Source of the DNA: JBJGXI01 sp045635475
GTDB lineage: Bacteria > Bacillota > Bacilli > Bacillales > Amphibacillaceae
Assembly (NCBI RefSeq): GCF_045635475.1
Contig: NZ_JBJGXI010000019.1
Coordinates: 1-64,000, forward strand
DNA length: 64,000 bases
Direction: 5' to 3'
Made by a program: the position numbers and the translations under genes. Every line of letters begins with the position of its first letter. Position 1 is the first letter of the stretch. Positions 28,510-37,115 of this stretch are shown piece after piece. The notes beneath the pieces are model-generated. The model ran no database searches. It had not been told where the DNA came from and saw only the letters and a program-made list of their open reading frames with translations.

Positions 28510-28962
28510 TTATTTTTTTAAATAGCTCTTCAACGCATTCAAATCTTTCACACAAGCTTTCTTGAATGCCCCCGCCATCATCTTCCCGAATAATTTAGAC
28601 AAGCCGGTAAGTCCGTTTATCTCACCATCTAAAGTAACTTCTGTATGATCATCAGATGCTGTGACTATGTATGTGAACACAAATTCACCTTTCCCCATTG
28701 ATCCTTTTGTACCATCACAACGAAGGACAAGTTTATCTGGTTCACGGAGCTCGACAACTTCAAAATGTTCGGATGCTTCTTTTCCATACATTTTTCTTGT
28801 TTCCATCCACTCGCTCCCCACTTGCATCGGTCCCTGATCCAATCTTTCCATACTTACCAAGCCTTGCATCCATTGCTTAGCAGAATCCAGGTCCAGTAAG
28901 CTTGTGTATACTTTTTGTTTAGGAACTTGAAAAGTTTCTTTCGCTTCAAAACGAATACTCAC
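28510..28962 (-). CDS. SRPBCC-family lipid/ligand-binding protein
   Basis: A 150-residue START-like helix-grip protein. The N-terminal strand and helix (KETFQVPKQKVYTSLLDLDS) open the fold, the middle strands follow, and a long C-terminal helix (FKKACVKDLNALKSYLKK) would cap the hydrophobic cavity. The ligand is unknown. GGAGGTAGGTAACG precedes the ATG. It is probably first of a two-gene unit with the YdeI-like gene. Confidence 0.8.
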   Translation of the reverse strand: MSIRFEAKETFQVPKQKVYTSLLDLDSAKQWMQGLVSMERLDQGPMQVGSEWMETRKMYGKEASEHFEVVELREPDKLVLRCDGTKGSMGKGEFVFTYIVTASDDHTEVTLDGEINGLTGLSKLFGKMMAGAFKKACVKDLNALKSYLKK

Positions 28963-29068
28963 GTTACCTACCTCCTTAGAAATCCTTTTTTAGAGTATAG
29001 CATACATCAAAAGATGCCAGACCCATTAGCATCCACAAGGCCTAGCACTAACCTGATTCCTACCATAT

Positions 29069-30202
29069 TCATCTATCCCAATTCCAAAAAGCAACCTCAT
29101 CCACATCTATATACTTTACCCATGATTCTTCACGAAGTTTCAACACTTCCTTCGTTGGTCCTGTGATAACAACACCATAATGCAAAAATCCATTATTTTC
29201 AAGATAATCTATACGCTCCGATAAATTGAGTCGGCCGAATGTAAGGTAATCTGTCATGTTTTCATGCTCTTTCAAAAATCGCAGTGTTTTCAAGAACTGC
29301 TGATGCAAAATTTCTTCGTCACCTTCTTCATAGTCTGGTGACACATAACCCTCTGAAACTGTTTTACTCCAGAAAGGACCCTCTTCTTCCTCATGAGAAG
29401 TTAGAATCATATCGTCTTGATGCCAAATAGGATAACTCGGAAAACCAATTGGTTCACTAAAACTATTCCAGTCTGTCTCCTTTCCAGTGTCGACAGCTAG
29501 CCATAATAATTCCATGTCTTTTTCTTCAAATAAACTTAAAACCTGCTCCGTGCCGATTAATTCAGAGAAAGATAAATAAGCAGATACGACGGTTCCTTCA
29601 GGTAATTTTTCTAATTGTTCCCAATCCGCTTCACCTTGATCTGTAGATGCGGGGTGGATAAATTGTGGTCTGTTTTGTGAGATTGTCCCATAATGTTTTT
29701 CTTCAGGGATACCTATCTTTGAAAAAATGAAATTGACATTCATTTCACCGACTTCTATTCTTTCATCGCCTACTCTTTTAGTCATTTCCCTCGTTGCCGT
29801 CATACTAAAATAAGCATTTGTATGCGTACTCGTGTGTCCCATATAGCCATAGGGATCAGTAACGGTTAAGGTATGATCAATGATACTTGCTAACACTTCA
29901 TTCCGGTCCGGTGTCCCCCACGCATAGTAAATCGAAGTGAATATTGAAGCAACAATCGTAAATAAAACAAAGATAGCAAGCGCAAAAAAAGCAGTTTGTA
30001 CCCTCGCCTTCCATTTGCCTCGTCTTAGTATCTTCTTTTGTTTCTTCTGATTAATTTCGCTAGTTTCATCACCCTGATTGTCTTCTAGAAACTCATGATA
30101 GCTCTCTAGTTTATCTAATTCTTTTTCAAAATCTTCTATTTCCGCGTCTGTCAGCTCACCCTTTTCATAGGCTGCTAGTTTTCTCTTAAATTCATCACTC
30201 AT
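29069..30202 (-). CDS. Membrane anti-sigma factor, YhdL-like
   Basis: Predicted inhibitor of the ECF sigma factor encoded just upstream, 377 residues. A cytoplasmic sigma-binding head (SDEFKRKLAAYEKGELTDAE) is followed by one membrane helix near residues 75-100 and a large outer domain matching the sigma-regulator N and C domains of B. subtilis YhdL. The ATG at 30202 is chosen because it matches the YhdL start. It overlaps the sigma gene by 8 bp, which would couple inhibitor and sigma levels. Confidence 0.82.
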   Translation of the reverse strand: MSDEFKRKLAAYEKGELTDAEIEDFEKELDKLESYHEFLEDNQGDETSEINQKKQKKILRRGKWKARVQTAFFALAIFVLFTIVASIFTSIYYAWGTPDRNEVLASIIDHTLTVTDPYGYMGHTSTHTNAYFSMTATREMTKRVGDERIEVGEMNVNFIFSKIGIPEEKHYGTISQNRPQFIHPASTDQGEADWEQLEKLPEGTVVSAYLSFSELIGTEQVLSLFEEKDMELLWLAVDTGKETDWNSFSEPIGFPSYPIWHQDDMILTSHEEEEGPFWSKTVSEGYVSPDYEEGDEEILHQQFLKTLRFLKEHENMTDYLTFGRLNLSERIDYLENNGFLHYGVVITGPTKEVLKLREESWVKYIDVDEVAFWNWDR

Positions 30203-30692
30203 TTTCTCCCGCCTTCCTCCGTCTGATCGCTTGTCTTCCACGAAATAACAATACTTTATAGTGGCTTGGCTTGACGCTCATTACTTCCGCTGCTTCCTGC
30301 TGTGTTAATCCATGAAAATCGTGCAATAAAACCGCGTACTTATGCTTTTCCGGTATATCATCAAGCAATCGCACAATCTCCTCAATTTCTTCATTTGCTA
30401 CGAGATCATCTAAGATATATTTCTTTTTATCAAAGATCCCGGTGAAAAATTTATCATCTTTTATGACAATTCTTTTTTGTTTACGATAGTGGTCAATATA
30501 TGCACGATAAGCAACAGTGAACAGCCACGTTTTTATCGATTTGCCTTCATAAACTTCAAGCGTTAAGTGCGCCCGAAAAAACGTTTCCTGCACTAAATCT
30601 TCAGCAGTATAATGATCGTGACAAAGGGAGAGTAGAAATCGATATATATTTTGAAAGTACATGTTATATATGCTATCTATATTTTCTTTCAT
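30195..30692 (-). CDS. ECF sigma factor, SigM-like
   Basis: A 165-residue RNA polymerase sigma factor. Region 2 is IYRFLLSLCHDHYTAEDLVQ with the core-binding ETFFRA following, and region 4 has the helix-turn-helix GLTQQEAAEVMSVKPSHYK. Length, opening and neighbour fit SigM, which controls envelope-stress genes. The ATG at 30692 has GGGGGGAG seven bases upstream. A GTG at 30707 overlaps that site. Auto-activation is usual in this class, but I could not place a promoter with the right spacing. Confidence 0.88.
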   Translation of the reverse strand: MKENIDSIYNMYFQNIYRFLLSLCHDHYTAEDLVQETFFRAHLTLEVYEGKSIKTWLFTVAYRAYIDHYRKQKRIVIKDDKFFTGIFDKKKYILDDLVANEEIEEIVRLLDDIPEKHKYAVLLHDFHGLTQQEAAEVMSVKPSHYKVLLFRGRQAIRRRKAGENE

Positions 30693-30873
30693 CTGCTCCC
30701 CCCTCACCTATAAAACGGATAACATCGGAAAACGTAACAATAATTTTTTGATTTGTTGAAAATAAAAACGGCACCTAACCCCCGATTGTGTTCTACACTA
30801 TCATGGGCTAGTGTGACTGACGTACCGAGAGTGAAATATCTATAATAGATGGTACGATTCTTCAATCAGCTTT

Positions 30874-32148
30874 CTACAGATCGTCTAAATTAATCACTCT
30901 TCCATTTTCTGCATGTATACCGTATTGACAATCCAATTTTCCACATAAAATATATTGTTTGTGGTCAAAATCATATACATAATAGGGCTTAAGCTGAAGC
31001 AATCCTTTGATTTTTTCATACGCTTCATCTATTGTTATTATTGCCTGTTCAGATGTTTGAAATTGTTCAAAGATCTCTATCATTAGTTGATTATCTATGT
31101 AATTTATTGCCTTTAGGCTTTTAGCATCAATCAGGATTTTTATTTTCCTCTGAAATAAACGATGATCCTTATGATTTCTCCTTAATGTTGCGTGAATATA
31201 GCCTTTATCACGATGTAGCGTTTTCAGCTTCCATTTTCCCGTATCATTTGGGTATTCTTGTCGTAATAGGTCTTTGACTACGATCTCACATTTATCTTGT
31301 TCTAATTCTGTTATTGGAAATGAATCAGGAGATGGCTCAAGTAAAAATGCTTGTTCTGGTTGTATCTCCTCAATCCAAATAATTTCTTTTTTATTAAATG
31401 GTTGACTCATTGGCTCTTCCCAATATAAAGTTTTTTCCATTGTCGTATACGATCTCACATCTACTATCCATTCAAATGGTATCGTCGATGTCCCCTCATT
31501 CGTAATGTAAATCTCTTCAATAGCAAATATAAAAACTAGTTTCTTCTGCTCATAGGTGGGAAATTCAACTAGTTGTAATTGTTTCTTTGCTATATTCTCC
31601 ACTTTTCTAAAAGAAAGTGTATACTTTTCTTCTCTTACCTTCTCTCTAGAAGGGAATTGACCTTGATTAGCGAACATGGTGAGCTTTCCTTCGTGATTAA
31701 ATTTGACTACAATCATCCCCGATGGCGACACCTCTATACCTTCATAGTATTCTTTAAATGTAAGTTCTCCTTCTTCTTCTTTATGAAATTGAAATTGCTT
31801 TTCATAAGCAAGACCTGTTTCTTCTTCAATCCATCTAATCACTTGATTTTTACCCTGACTAGTAAACGAAATTCCATCTTTCACATATGTCTTGCCCATT
31901 ACAAAAATAATGCTCTTAATCTTTCGCGAATGTATATTAATCTCAACAACCGCTGTACCTTCTGGATTTGAATCATCATCCTCTTGTTGGGTTACATGAT
32001 TAGGAAACCATTCCATGCAAAGTACATATTCCGTCTCGTTGAAGATGTTAACATTCTGATAAAAGCTATGTCGTTCTAAATAATAATCATCTAATCCTAA
32101 TTTTGTCCTTGTAAAATCAACAAATTCTTGTATTCTACTATCCATCAT
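30874..32148 (-). CDS. YcdB/YcdC-like (DUF4901) protein
   Basis: A 424-residue soluble protein with no signal peptide or membrane helix. Two long alpha/beta repeats resemble PepSY-like YcdB/YcdC units (N-terminal VDFTRTKLGLDD..., later FRKVENIAKKQLQL and ITIDEAYEKIKGLLQL, then a Y-DFDHKQYILCGKLDCQYG end). Two Cys near the C-terminus (CGKLDC) could bind metal. The family tie is by general pattern only. It stands alone. Confidence 0.6.
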   Translation of the reverse strand: MMDSRIQEFVDFTRTKLGLDDYYLERHSFYQNVNIFNETEYVLCMEWFPNHVTQQEDDDSNPEGTAVVEINIHSRKIKSIIFVMGKTYVKDGISFTSQGKNQVIRWIEEETGLAYEKQFQFHKEEEGELTFKEYYEGIEVSPSGMIVVKFNHEGKLTMFANQGQFPSREKVREEKYTLSFRKVENIAKKQLQLVEFPTYEQKKLVFIFAIEEIYITNEGTSTIPFEWIVDVRSYTTMEKTLYWEEPMSQPFNKKEIIWIEEIQPEQAFLLEPSPDSFPITELEQDKCEIVVKDLLRQEYPNDTGKWKLKTLHRDKGYIHATLRRNHKDHRLFQRKIKILIDAKSLKAINYIDNQLMIEIFEQFQTSEQAIITIDEAYEKIKGLLQLKPYYVYDFDHKQYILCGKLDCQYGIHAENGRVINLDDL

Positions 32149-32300
32149 TTCACCTTGTTTCCAAATAATCTAATGGTGCGTTATATCCTTTTCAAGCAAA
32201 TCTTTGTTCGGCACTCTTTTGATAAACATAAATTTCAGATTCGAAATCATCTCTCGTAATATAGCGGTCATTTTGATATTCGAACAAAAAGAAGCTTGCT

Positions 32301-32522
32301 CTATAAGCATGTATGTAATTTCAAACAATTTCGAACAGCTTTATTAAACTTATTTCCTTCTTGATCATATGCTGCCGTTAAATTTGACGATTGATATGCT
32401 TTTTTACCTGTTCTTTTACAATCCTTACAAATATGTAGACGGTGACCCTTGCCACTAAATTTTTCATTAGCACGCGTTCTACCACATACTTTACAGAAAT
32501 GGCCACGTTTTTTATTTCCCAT
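32301..32522 (-). CDS. Small zinc-ribbon protein
   Basis: A 73-residue basic protein with two CxxC pairs (FCKVCGR and HICKDCKR) about 18 residues apart, enough to hold one zinc. The first 40 residues (KKRGHFCKVCGRTRANEKFS) match a small conserved protein I have seen in many bacteria, and the rest is variable. Function unknown; RNA or DNA binding would suit the charge. A 5-base-spaced AGGAG precedes the ATG. Confidence 0.65.
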   Translation of the reverse strand: MGNKKRGHFCKVCGRTRANEKFSGKGHRLHICKDCKRTGKKAYQSSNLTAAYDQEGNKFNKAVRNCLKLHTCL

Positions 32523-32696
32523 TTATGAAACTCCTTGTTTTAATAAATCTGCTATATCTATATTACCAAATTCAAATACTATTGGGGGTAATTAATGACT
32601 TTAGCATTATTAAAGCAAGGAATGGAAATAATATAAAATCATTCCGGTGACTTGTAAACGGTCAAATTAATCCAACACTCAAATAATTTCTTTTCA

Positions 32697-33413
32697 CTAA
32701 CTCCCTTTCGTAAGCTCTCGTATCTCCCTTAACACCGGCATTTCCGCTAGCTCTTCCTCTGTTACCAGTTCCCAGTTAATCCCGGTTGGCTTGTCATATG
32801 GAGAGTTAGTTTTTCTTAATTCTGTTTCTGTTGCAATCCAATCGACCGTAATATCAAACGGATCCCTAGGAACATCTTGATCGGTTAACTGCGCACTATG
32901 GATTGTACCGACGATAGGTATGTCTGCATTACCGAGCTCCCGAATAATCGCATATTCTCTGTCTGCATATCCTTCTCCCTTGCCAACTCTTCTTCCATCC
33001 CGATGTAGAGCGACAGAGCCGACAATGAACATATCAATTCTCGGAGCTTCAGAAAGTAAAATTTCTCTGCCATAGGATTTGATATGGGAGAGACTAGCCG
33101 CCTTTCTTTCTTCTCCCGCTGGAACCCATTCCGGTTTTACCATGATAAACCCAGCTTTTAATCTGGGAGTTGGTACCAATAATACTTTTCCATCTTTTAT
33201 GATTTGTGCTCGAATCGGTAATTGTGGCGCATCAGGATTGACCTTTATTACTTCCGCATATTTATAATCTGGAATAGTCGTCACGAACTCGGCAGCACGC
33301 TCTGCGCCTTTGAAATTCGGAATCCGGTTTTGCAACGGAAATGGAAATCTACCTAGCTTGTGATCCGTTAAATATTGCCACTTTGACTCACGAATGTCTT
33401 GCTTCGTTATCAT
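32697..33413 (-). CDS. 5-formyltetrahydrofolate cyclo-ligase family protein
   Basis: A 238-residue cytoplasmic protein related to 5-formyl-THF cyclo-ligase and longer than the classical enzyme (about 190). It keeps KVLLVPTPRL, a Gly-rich KGEGYADREYA loop equivalent to the cofactor-binding G-x-G-x-G-Y-Y-D loop, and TIHSAQL. The canonical YYD is YAD here, as in the MTHFSD-like subgroup, so activity is uncertain. The ATG at 33413 is chosen because AGGTG lies seven bases before it. A longer frame starts at 33422. Confidence 0.8.
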   Translation of the reverse strand: MITKQDIRESKWQYLTDHKLGRFPFPLQNRIPNFKGAERAAEFVTTIPDYKYAEVIKVNPDAPQLPIRAQIIKDGKVLLVPTPRLKAGFIMVKPEWVPAGEERKAASLSHIKSYGREILLSEAPRIDMFIVGSVALHRDGRRVGKGEGYADREYAIIRELGNADIPIVGTIHSAQLTDQDVPRDPFDITVDWIATETELRKTNSPYDKPTGINWELVTEEELAEMPVLREIRELTKGS

Positions 33414-33624
33414 GAAAAACACCTACTTTACAATTTCTTAACCTACTATTATTTTATCAACAATGTAGGCAATTTCATACAAAGGATAAACAGATGTTCC
33501 GTTTAAATTAGATAGAGCGTATGGAGACACATTCGTTTATTTTTATCGAACTTATAATAATTCAGGAATATTTAACCACAACACTTGATAAAATCATAAC
33601 AGAGGTAAAAAAGGAGGGGTCATA

Positions 33625-34080
33625 ATGCCAAGTGGAACGCATGAGGTGAGCGTAAATAGTCCCATTAATACGATATGGGATTTCGTCAGTGACATGAACA
33701 ATTGGGCTCCATTAGTACCTGGATATGTGGAACATAACAAACGAAACGAAAAACAATCCACATGGAAATTTAAAGGTGATGTTGGCATTATCCAAAAGAA
33801 AGTTAGTATGCAGATTGATATCACCGAGTGGAAGGAGCCAACATTAGTTACTTTTGACCTAAAAGGCTTAAGCGAAAACTTCACTGGGAAAGGATATTTC
33901 AAAGCAGAAGCTATTTCCCAAAACCAAACTAAGATGACAGGAAATATTACGATTACTGCAGCTGGTATGACGGGACCTATGATTAACTCGGTTCTTAAAT
34001 CATTCGTTCCAAAAACAGCGACAGATCTAACGAATAATATCGCTAAAAAGGTGACTAAACTAACACCTGTCTTTAAGTAG
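33625..34080 (+). CDS. SRPBCC protein, CoxG-like
   Basis: A 151-residue START-like protein close to CoxG: an N-terminal SVNSPINTIWDFVSDMNNWA, a central cavity of strands, and a C-terminal helix (SFVPKTATDLTNNIAKKV). CoxG proteins act as membrane-associated factors near CO dehydrogenase in some bacteria, but no such enzyme is nearby, so a general lipid or ligand role is more likely. AAAAAGGAGGGG precedes the ATG. Confidence 0.8.
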   Translation: MPSGTHEVSVNSPINTIWDFVSDMNNWAPLVPGYVEHNKRNEKQSTWKFKGDVGIIQKKVSMQIDITEWKEPTLVTFDLKGLSENFTGKGYFKAEAISQNQTKMTGNITITAAGMTGPMINSVLKSFVPKTATDLTNNIAKKVTKLTPVFK

Positions 34081-34087
34081 ATGTGAG

Positions 34088-34141
34088 AGTGGTACCTGGT
34101 ATACTCGATTGCTTACGTGGAAGGATCAGGTACTACTTTTT
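34088..34141 (+). terminator. Terminator of the CoxG-like gene
   Basis: AGTGGTACCTG (34088-34098) pairs with CAGGTACTACT (34127-34137) with one G-U pair, followed by TTTTT. The 28-base loop is large but the stem is strong. Confidence 0.6.
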
Positions 34142-34492
34142 CCTAAAAAGTGTATTTTCAAAAAGTTGGCGAATTAGCATCAAAAAGGTCGATGGGGTGA
34201 AAATCCCCGCGACCGCAGTGAAAGCTGTTGCTTCGAAAGAATAATCCTTGCACTCAGAAATTGTGTTTTTCTTTTTCAAGGGTAGGCAATTCTCACATGA
34301 GTTAAGGAAAAGTGATTTCCTATTACATAACTGGAAAGATGAACCAACTCTAAGGTTCGCCGCTGACCATTTGGCGACTTTTTTAACAACTTCTATAAAC
34401 AACAATTTATCATTACTTACAATAACGACTGGTCTTCTTTTTCCATTTAATTCAATTGTCCAAACCTCTCCGCGTTTACCTATTTTACTCAT
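34133..34492 (-). pseudogene. MazF/PemK-like toxin, probably truncated by rearrangement
   Basis: The first 30 residues (GEVWTIELNGKRRPVVIVSN, residues 8-27) are the start of a PemK/MazF ribonuclease toxin, including the Arg-Pro-Val-Val strand. The expected middle and end (the T-S and S-V-V-R-C segments) are not visible. After about residue 75 the frame runs opposite a stretch that reads better on the other strand. So the toxin is probably broken. The start overlaps the antitoxin gene by 8 bp. Confidence 0.5.
34150..34244 (+). other. Coding-like fragment without a start
   Basis: The plus strand reads WRISIKKVDGVKIPATAVKA then VASKE and stop (TAA 34242-34244). It looks like the C-terminus of an unidentified protein, with no start or ribosome binding site. 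It lies opposite the lost half of the toxin gene, which suggests a recombination joint near 34245. This is an inference from codon pattern only. Confidence 0.3.
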
Positions 34493-34646
34493 CTTCTTTC
34501 CCCCAGAACATTTCTTCTTTCTCTTTTATAATTTGCTCTTTTGGAGGTCTACTATCAAAATAATTATCATATAACTTATTAAGTAATTTTATCCTTTCTC
34601 CATTATCCATTTCTTCAATTGCTTTCATAATCTCATCTGCAGTCAT
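34485..34646 (-). CDS. Small antitoxin-like protein, 53 aa
   Basis: A 53-residue acidic helical protein (TADEIMKAIEEMDNGERIKL at the start; FWGKEDE at the end). It has an excellent ribosome binding site, GGGGAGG, seven bases before the ATG, and its stop overlaps the toxin start by 8 bp. Size, charge and overlap are those of an antitoxin gene before a MazF-type toxin. No DNA-binding fold is obvious. It is intact although the toxin appears damaged. Confidence 0.55.
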   Translation of the reverse strand: MTADEIMKAIEEMDNGERIKLLNKLYDNYFDSRPPKEQIIKEKEEMFWGKEDE

Positions 34647-34755
34647 TTCATAACCTCCCCTTTTATCTTATATTTGTTTAGTTCGATTATACATTAGACA
34701 AAATTTTAATGAAAGATTAGAAGTAAGAACCTGAAATTCTTGTCACTAAAGTAAC

Positions 34756-34782
34756 GAAAAAATTGTCTAACTGGTAGACAAT
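34756..34782 (-). terminator. Terminator of the SMI1/KNR4 gene
   Basis: On the minus strand ATTGTCTA and TAGACAAT form a perfect stem around CCAGT, followed by TTTTTTC. It lies 40 bp after the SMI1 stop and also sits upstream of the antitoxin gene. Confidence 0.75.
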
Positions 34783-34821
34783 TGTCCACACAGATGTAAG
34801 GTACAAAAAAATAACATAGTA

Positions 34822-35463
34822 CTAATTATCAAAATCTAGCATCTTTCTAAACCGTTCGGCCACTTCATCATCAGCTACGAAACCACTTTCTGAAGCAAAT
34901 GGCAACCAAATCCAATCTTCCCCTCCAACGAATGCAATTCTTGACCATTTATTTATGAAATCAATGAAGTTTTCTCCTAGTTTATAGCCGTGGCCTTCAC
35001 CATCCTCATGACTCAAATAGACAACCGCCCCATCATTGTCACTCAAATCAAAAGCAATCAAATCACCATTACTAACAGCGTAAAATGCTAACTTATCGTG
35101 CCAAACCTTGTCATATTCATCATCCGGGTTAGGAAAAACCTCTTTAATCCAACTTTTCCGTTGCTCCTCAAATAATTCCATCATCTCGAGGTTCCAATGG
35201 ACTGACCCACTAGTAGCATCTATCAGTTCTTCATCCATGTGAACATCATCTGGCAAAAACCATCGGAAATTTAGATCAGCAGAAAACTCGAGCAACACTT
35301 TTCTGAAACTAGTTGGTAGTGCAACACCTAATTTGCGCTCCATCCTCGCTATTTGTTGCATTGTTGCTTGCTTTCCGATAACTAAATCAGGAACATCACC
35401 ACCAAGTTTCTTTACGCTTTTCGAAATAACATCGATTCGCTTCCGTAGCACATTATAATCCAT
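34822..35463 (-). CDS. SMI1/KNR4 (SUKH) family protein
   Basis: A 213-residue cytoplasmic protein with the SUKH fold. The entry helix pair is QQIARMERKLGVALPTSFRK (residues 36-55), and the later strands carry LAFYAVSNGDLIAFDLS and VVYLSHEDGEGH. Many members are immunity proteins against polymorphic nuclease toxins. No toxin gene is adjacent, so it may be an orphan immunity gene or a housekeeping member. Confidence 0.8.
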   Translation of the reverse strand: MDYNVLRKRIDVISKSVKKLGGDVPDLVIGKQATMQQIARMERKLGVALPTSFRKVLLEFSADLNFRWFLPDDVHMDEELIDATSGSVHWNLEMMELFEEQRKSWIKEVFPNPDDEYDKVWHDKLAFYAVSNGDLIAFDLSDNDGAVVYLSHEDGEGHGYKLGENFIDFINKWSRIAFVGGEDWIWLPFASESGFVADDEVAERFRKMLDFDN

Positions 35464-35775
35464 TCATTTCACTCCTAGTATAGTTCACTTGTAAATTTTG
35501 GTATATATTTATATTAAGTATAACAAAATTCTGGAAACGATTGACAACAATTTATTAAGCTATTTATTAAACTATTAATACAAAACAACAAATCTATCGA
35601 CGCGAAAATAGTAGTTGTCCTAATACTATTCAGATCATCAAAGTGTTTGCATTCTTTCGATGTCTCTGTAATTGCTCTGCACTAATAAGATTTCGCTACC
35701 TACTTTTTTGACATTAGAAATACAAAATATCGTATCAGGAATACACGATTAAGTACCAACTACCACGTCTCATAT
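35464..35775. other. Intergenic region, nothing recognised
   Basis: About 310 AT-rich bases between the start of the SMI1 gene and the SigB-like promoter of the next plus-strand gene. No frame with a ribosome binding site, repeat or RNA motif was recognised. Confidence 0.5.
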
Positions 35776-35801
35776 GTTTAATATAATTCAAAAAAGGGCA
35801 A
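35776..35801 (+). promoter_or_regulatory. Candidate SigB-type promoter
   Basis: GTTTAA (35776-35781) and GGGCAA (35796-35801) with a 14-bp spacer approach the general-stress consensus GTTTAA-N12-15-GGGTAT. It lies about 40 bp before the lmo0937-like gene, which fits a stress role. No binding evidence exists. Confidence 0.45.
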
Positions 35802-35841
35802 AGTCTCTTTATAAGCGAAAAAATAAAGGAGTGATTTGTTG

Positions 35842-35976
35842 ATGCTTTGGACTATAATTGGGGTAATATTACTTATTTGGTTACTTGGATTTATATTTGA
35901 AATAGCTGGTGGGCTTGTACACATTTTGCTGGTTGTTGCCTTGATCGTCTTTATTTTAAAAATGATAAGGAGATAA
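35842..35976 (+). CDS. lmo0937-family small membrane protein
   Basis: A 44-residue protein with two hydrophobic segments (MLWTIIGVILLIWLLGF and HILLVVALIVFIL) around a Gly-rich turn and a basic end (KMIRR). It matches the lmo0937 family seen widely in Firmicutes, function unknown. AAAGGAGTG precedes the ATG by about ten bases. It is single, with its own SigB-like promoter and terminator. Confidence 0.75.
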   Translation: MLWTIIGVILLIWLLGFIFEIAGGLVHILLVVALIVFILKMIRR

Positions 35977-36010
35977 GCTGTATTTCATGATAATTATGAT
36001 AAGATTTTAA

Positions 36011-36044
36011 AATCCCACGCGTGCTTTCACGACGTGGGGTTTTT
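36011..36044 (+). terminator. Terminator, possibly shared by convergent genes
   Basis: AATCCCACG pairs with CGTGGGGTT around 13 bases and is followed by TTTTTG. It sits between the lmo0937-like gene and the convergent PH-domain gene and may serve both. Confidence 0.7.
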
Positions 36045-36049
36045 GTTTA

Positions 36050-36475
36050 TTACGCATTAATTCGAGTACTGTTTTTATGAGCAAGTGTGGTTAATGCAAC
36101 ATAAAATGGTTGTACGTTAAATTTCTTACCAAATTCAAACGTATATGTTGATGTTTGCACGTTGTTGGCTTTGTAATAAGGTGATGTTATGTAGTGGATT
36201 GTTAGTTCACTATCATCAAATCCAGACCCTGCTGTTTCCATTGACACTTCAAAAATAGCATCCAAGTTAATTGATAGAATTCGAGTTTTCTTTCCAGTAA
36301 CACCTTGATGGTCAAGTAAGATTAATCGTTGATCCGTAACGATAAACGTATCACGAACTAGCCTAAATCCCATCTCTATTTTCTCTTCTGCCATTAAATA
36401 TTGACCATATTGATGCTGAAGATCATCAATAGAAACTTCTGAATAATTATTTAAGAAACCATCCATTAAACCCAT
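36050..36475 (-). CDS. Bacterial PH-domain protein
   Basis: A 141-residue soluble protein with the bacterial pleckstrin-homology (bPH) pattern. EEKIEMGFRLVRDTFIVTDQ (residues 30-49) continues into RLILLDHQGVTGKK, then paired strands and a C-terminal helix. Such domains assemble into rings or bind membranes in other bacteria, but the function in bacilli is unknown. The ATG at 36475 has AAGGAGAGTG upstream. Confidence 0.75.
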   Translation of the reverse strand: MGLMDGFLNNYSEVSIDDLQHQYGQYLMAEEKIEMGFRLVRDTFIVTDQRLILLDHQGVTGKKTRILSINLDAIFEVSMETAGSGFDDSELTIHYITSPYYKANNVQTSTYTFEFGKKFNVQPFYVALTTLAHKNSTRINA

Positions 36476-36547
36476 ATGCTTTCACTCTCCTTAGATTAAA
36501 AATATCTTCATACCTAATAGTACCAGAAATTTAAGCATACCAATCAT

Positions 36548-37018
36548 CTAATGGTGACTTTCCACACCAGTATTTTCCAACTGTGCTCCACTTTTCAAAA
36601 AATCTAGTTCACTTTCAGAAAGCTCTCCTACAACAAATTGCTTTCTTGGCATGATCAGCGATCCATTATTACTTGCATGTACTTTTATATAATATAAGCC
36701 ATTACTTTCCAATGTTTTAGTTATCGCATACGTTCCATCAGCGGTTTCTTCCGCTTCCTCCATACCAAAATTGACGGTCCCATCTTGTTTCCATATCTCA
36801 AAATGAACGAAATCGGCATCGTCTATTTGCTTGCCGTCTTGCGTTAGAACGACCTCAAATGTCGACAACTCCATCGGTTGAAATGTCTCAGGTAGGAAAA
36901 TATCTGCAACGAGTGGATGCGCTTGTTTATATTTTTCCGCCACATCTGGTTCAAGTACACATCCACTTAACAAGATGCTTAGGATGACGAATGGCAATAA
37001 AGCTACTTTATTTTTCAC
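36548..37018 (-). CDS. YtkA-like lipoprotein
   Basis: Outer-surface lipoprotein of 156 residues. From the GTG at 37018 (site AAAGGGTG nine bases upstream) the signal peptide is short and ends in LLSGC, Cys20. An ATG at 37060 would add 14 residues. Residues about 40-140 form a YtkA/FixH-type beta sandwich (STFEVVLTQDGKQIDDADFV; GTYAITKTLESNGLYYIKVH). A His pair ends the chain. It lies 97 bp after the PepSY gene, so a copper- or heme-related unit is possible but unproven. Confidence 0.75.
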   Translation of the reverse strand: MKNKVALLPFVILSILLSGCVLEPDVAEKYKQAHPLVADIFLPETFQPMELSTFEVVLTQDGKQIDDADFVHFEIWKQDGTVNFGMEEAEETADGTYAITKTLESNGLYYIKVHASNNGSLIMPRKQFVVGELSESELDFLKSGAQLENTGVESHH

Positions 37019-37115
37019 AATGATAAACACCCTTTGTTTTTTCAAATGAGTCAATTTCATAATTACCTTACACGGCTATGAATAGCTAAAAATCAGTTTA
37101 TGAAATTGACTAAAA

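Noticed and set aside
30693..30760. Possible ECF auto-promoter before the SigM-like gene
   Set aside because: AAC and CGT elements exist on the minus strand but are 20 bases apart, longer than the 16-17 expected.
34188..34244. FMN riboswitch-like bases (GGGGTGAAAATCCCC then CAGTGAAAGC)
   Set aside because: Only a fragment of the fold could be drawn, no riboflavin gene follows, and the same bases read better as a protein end. Kept only as an alternative in a finding.
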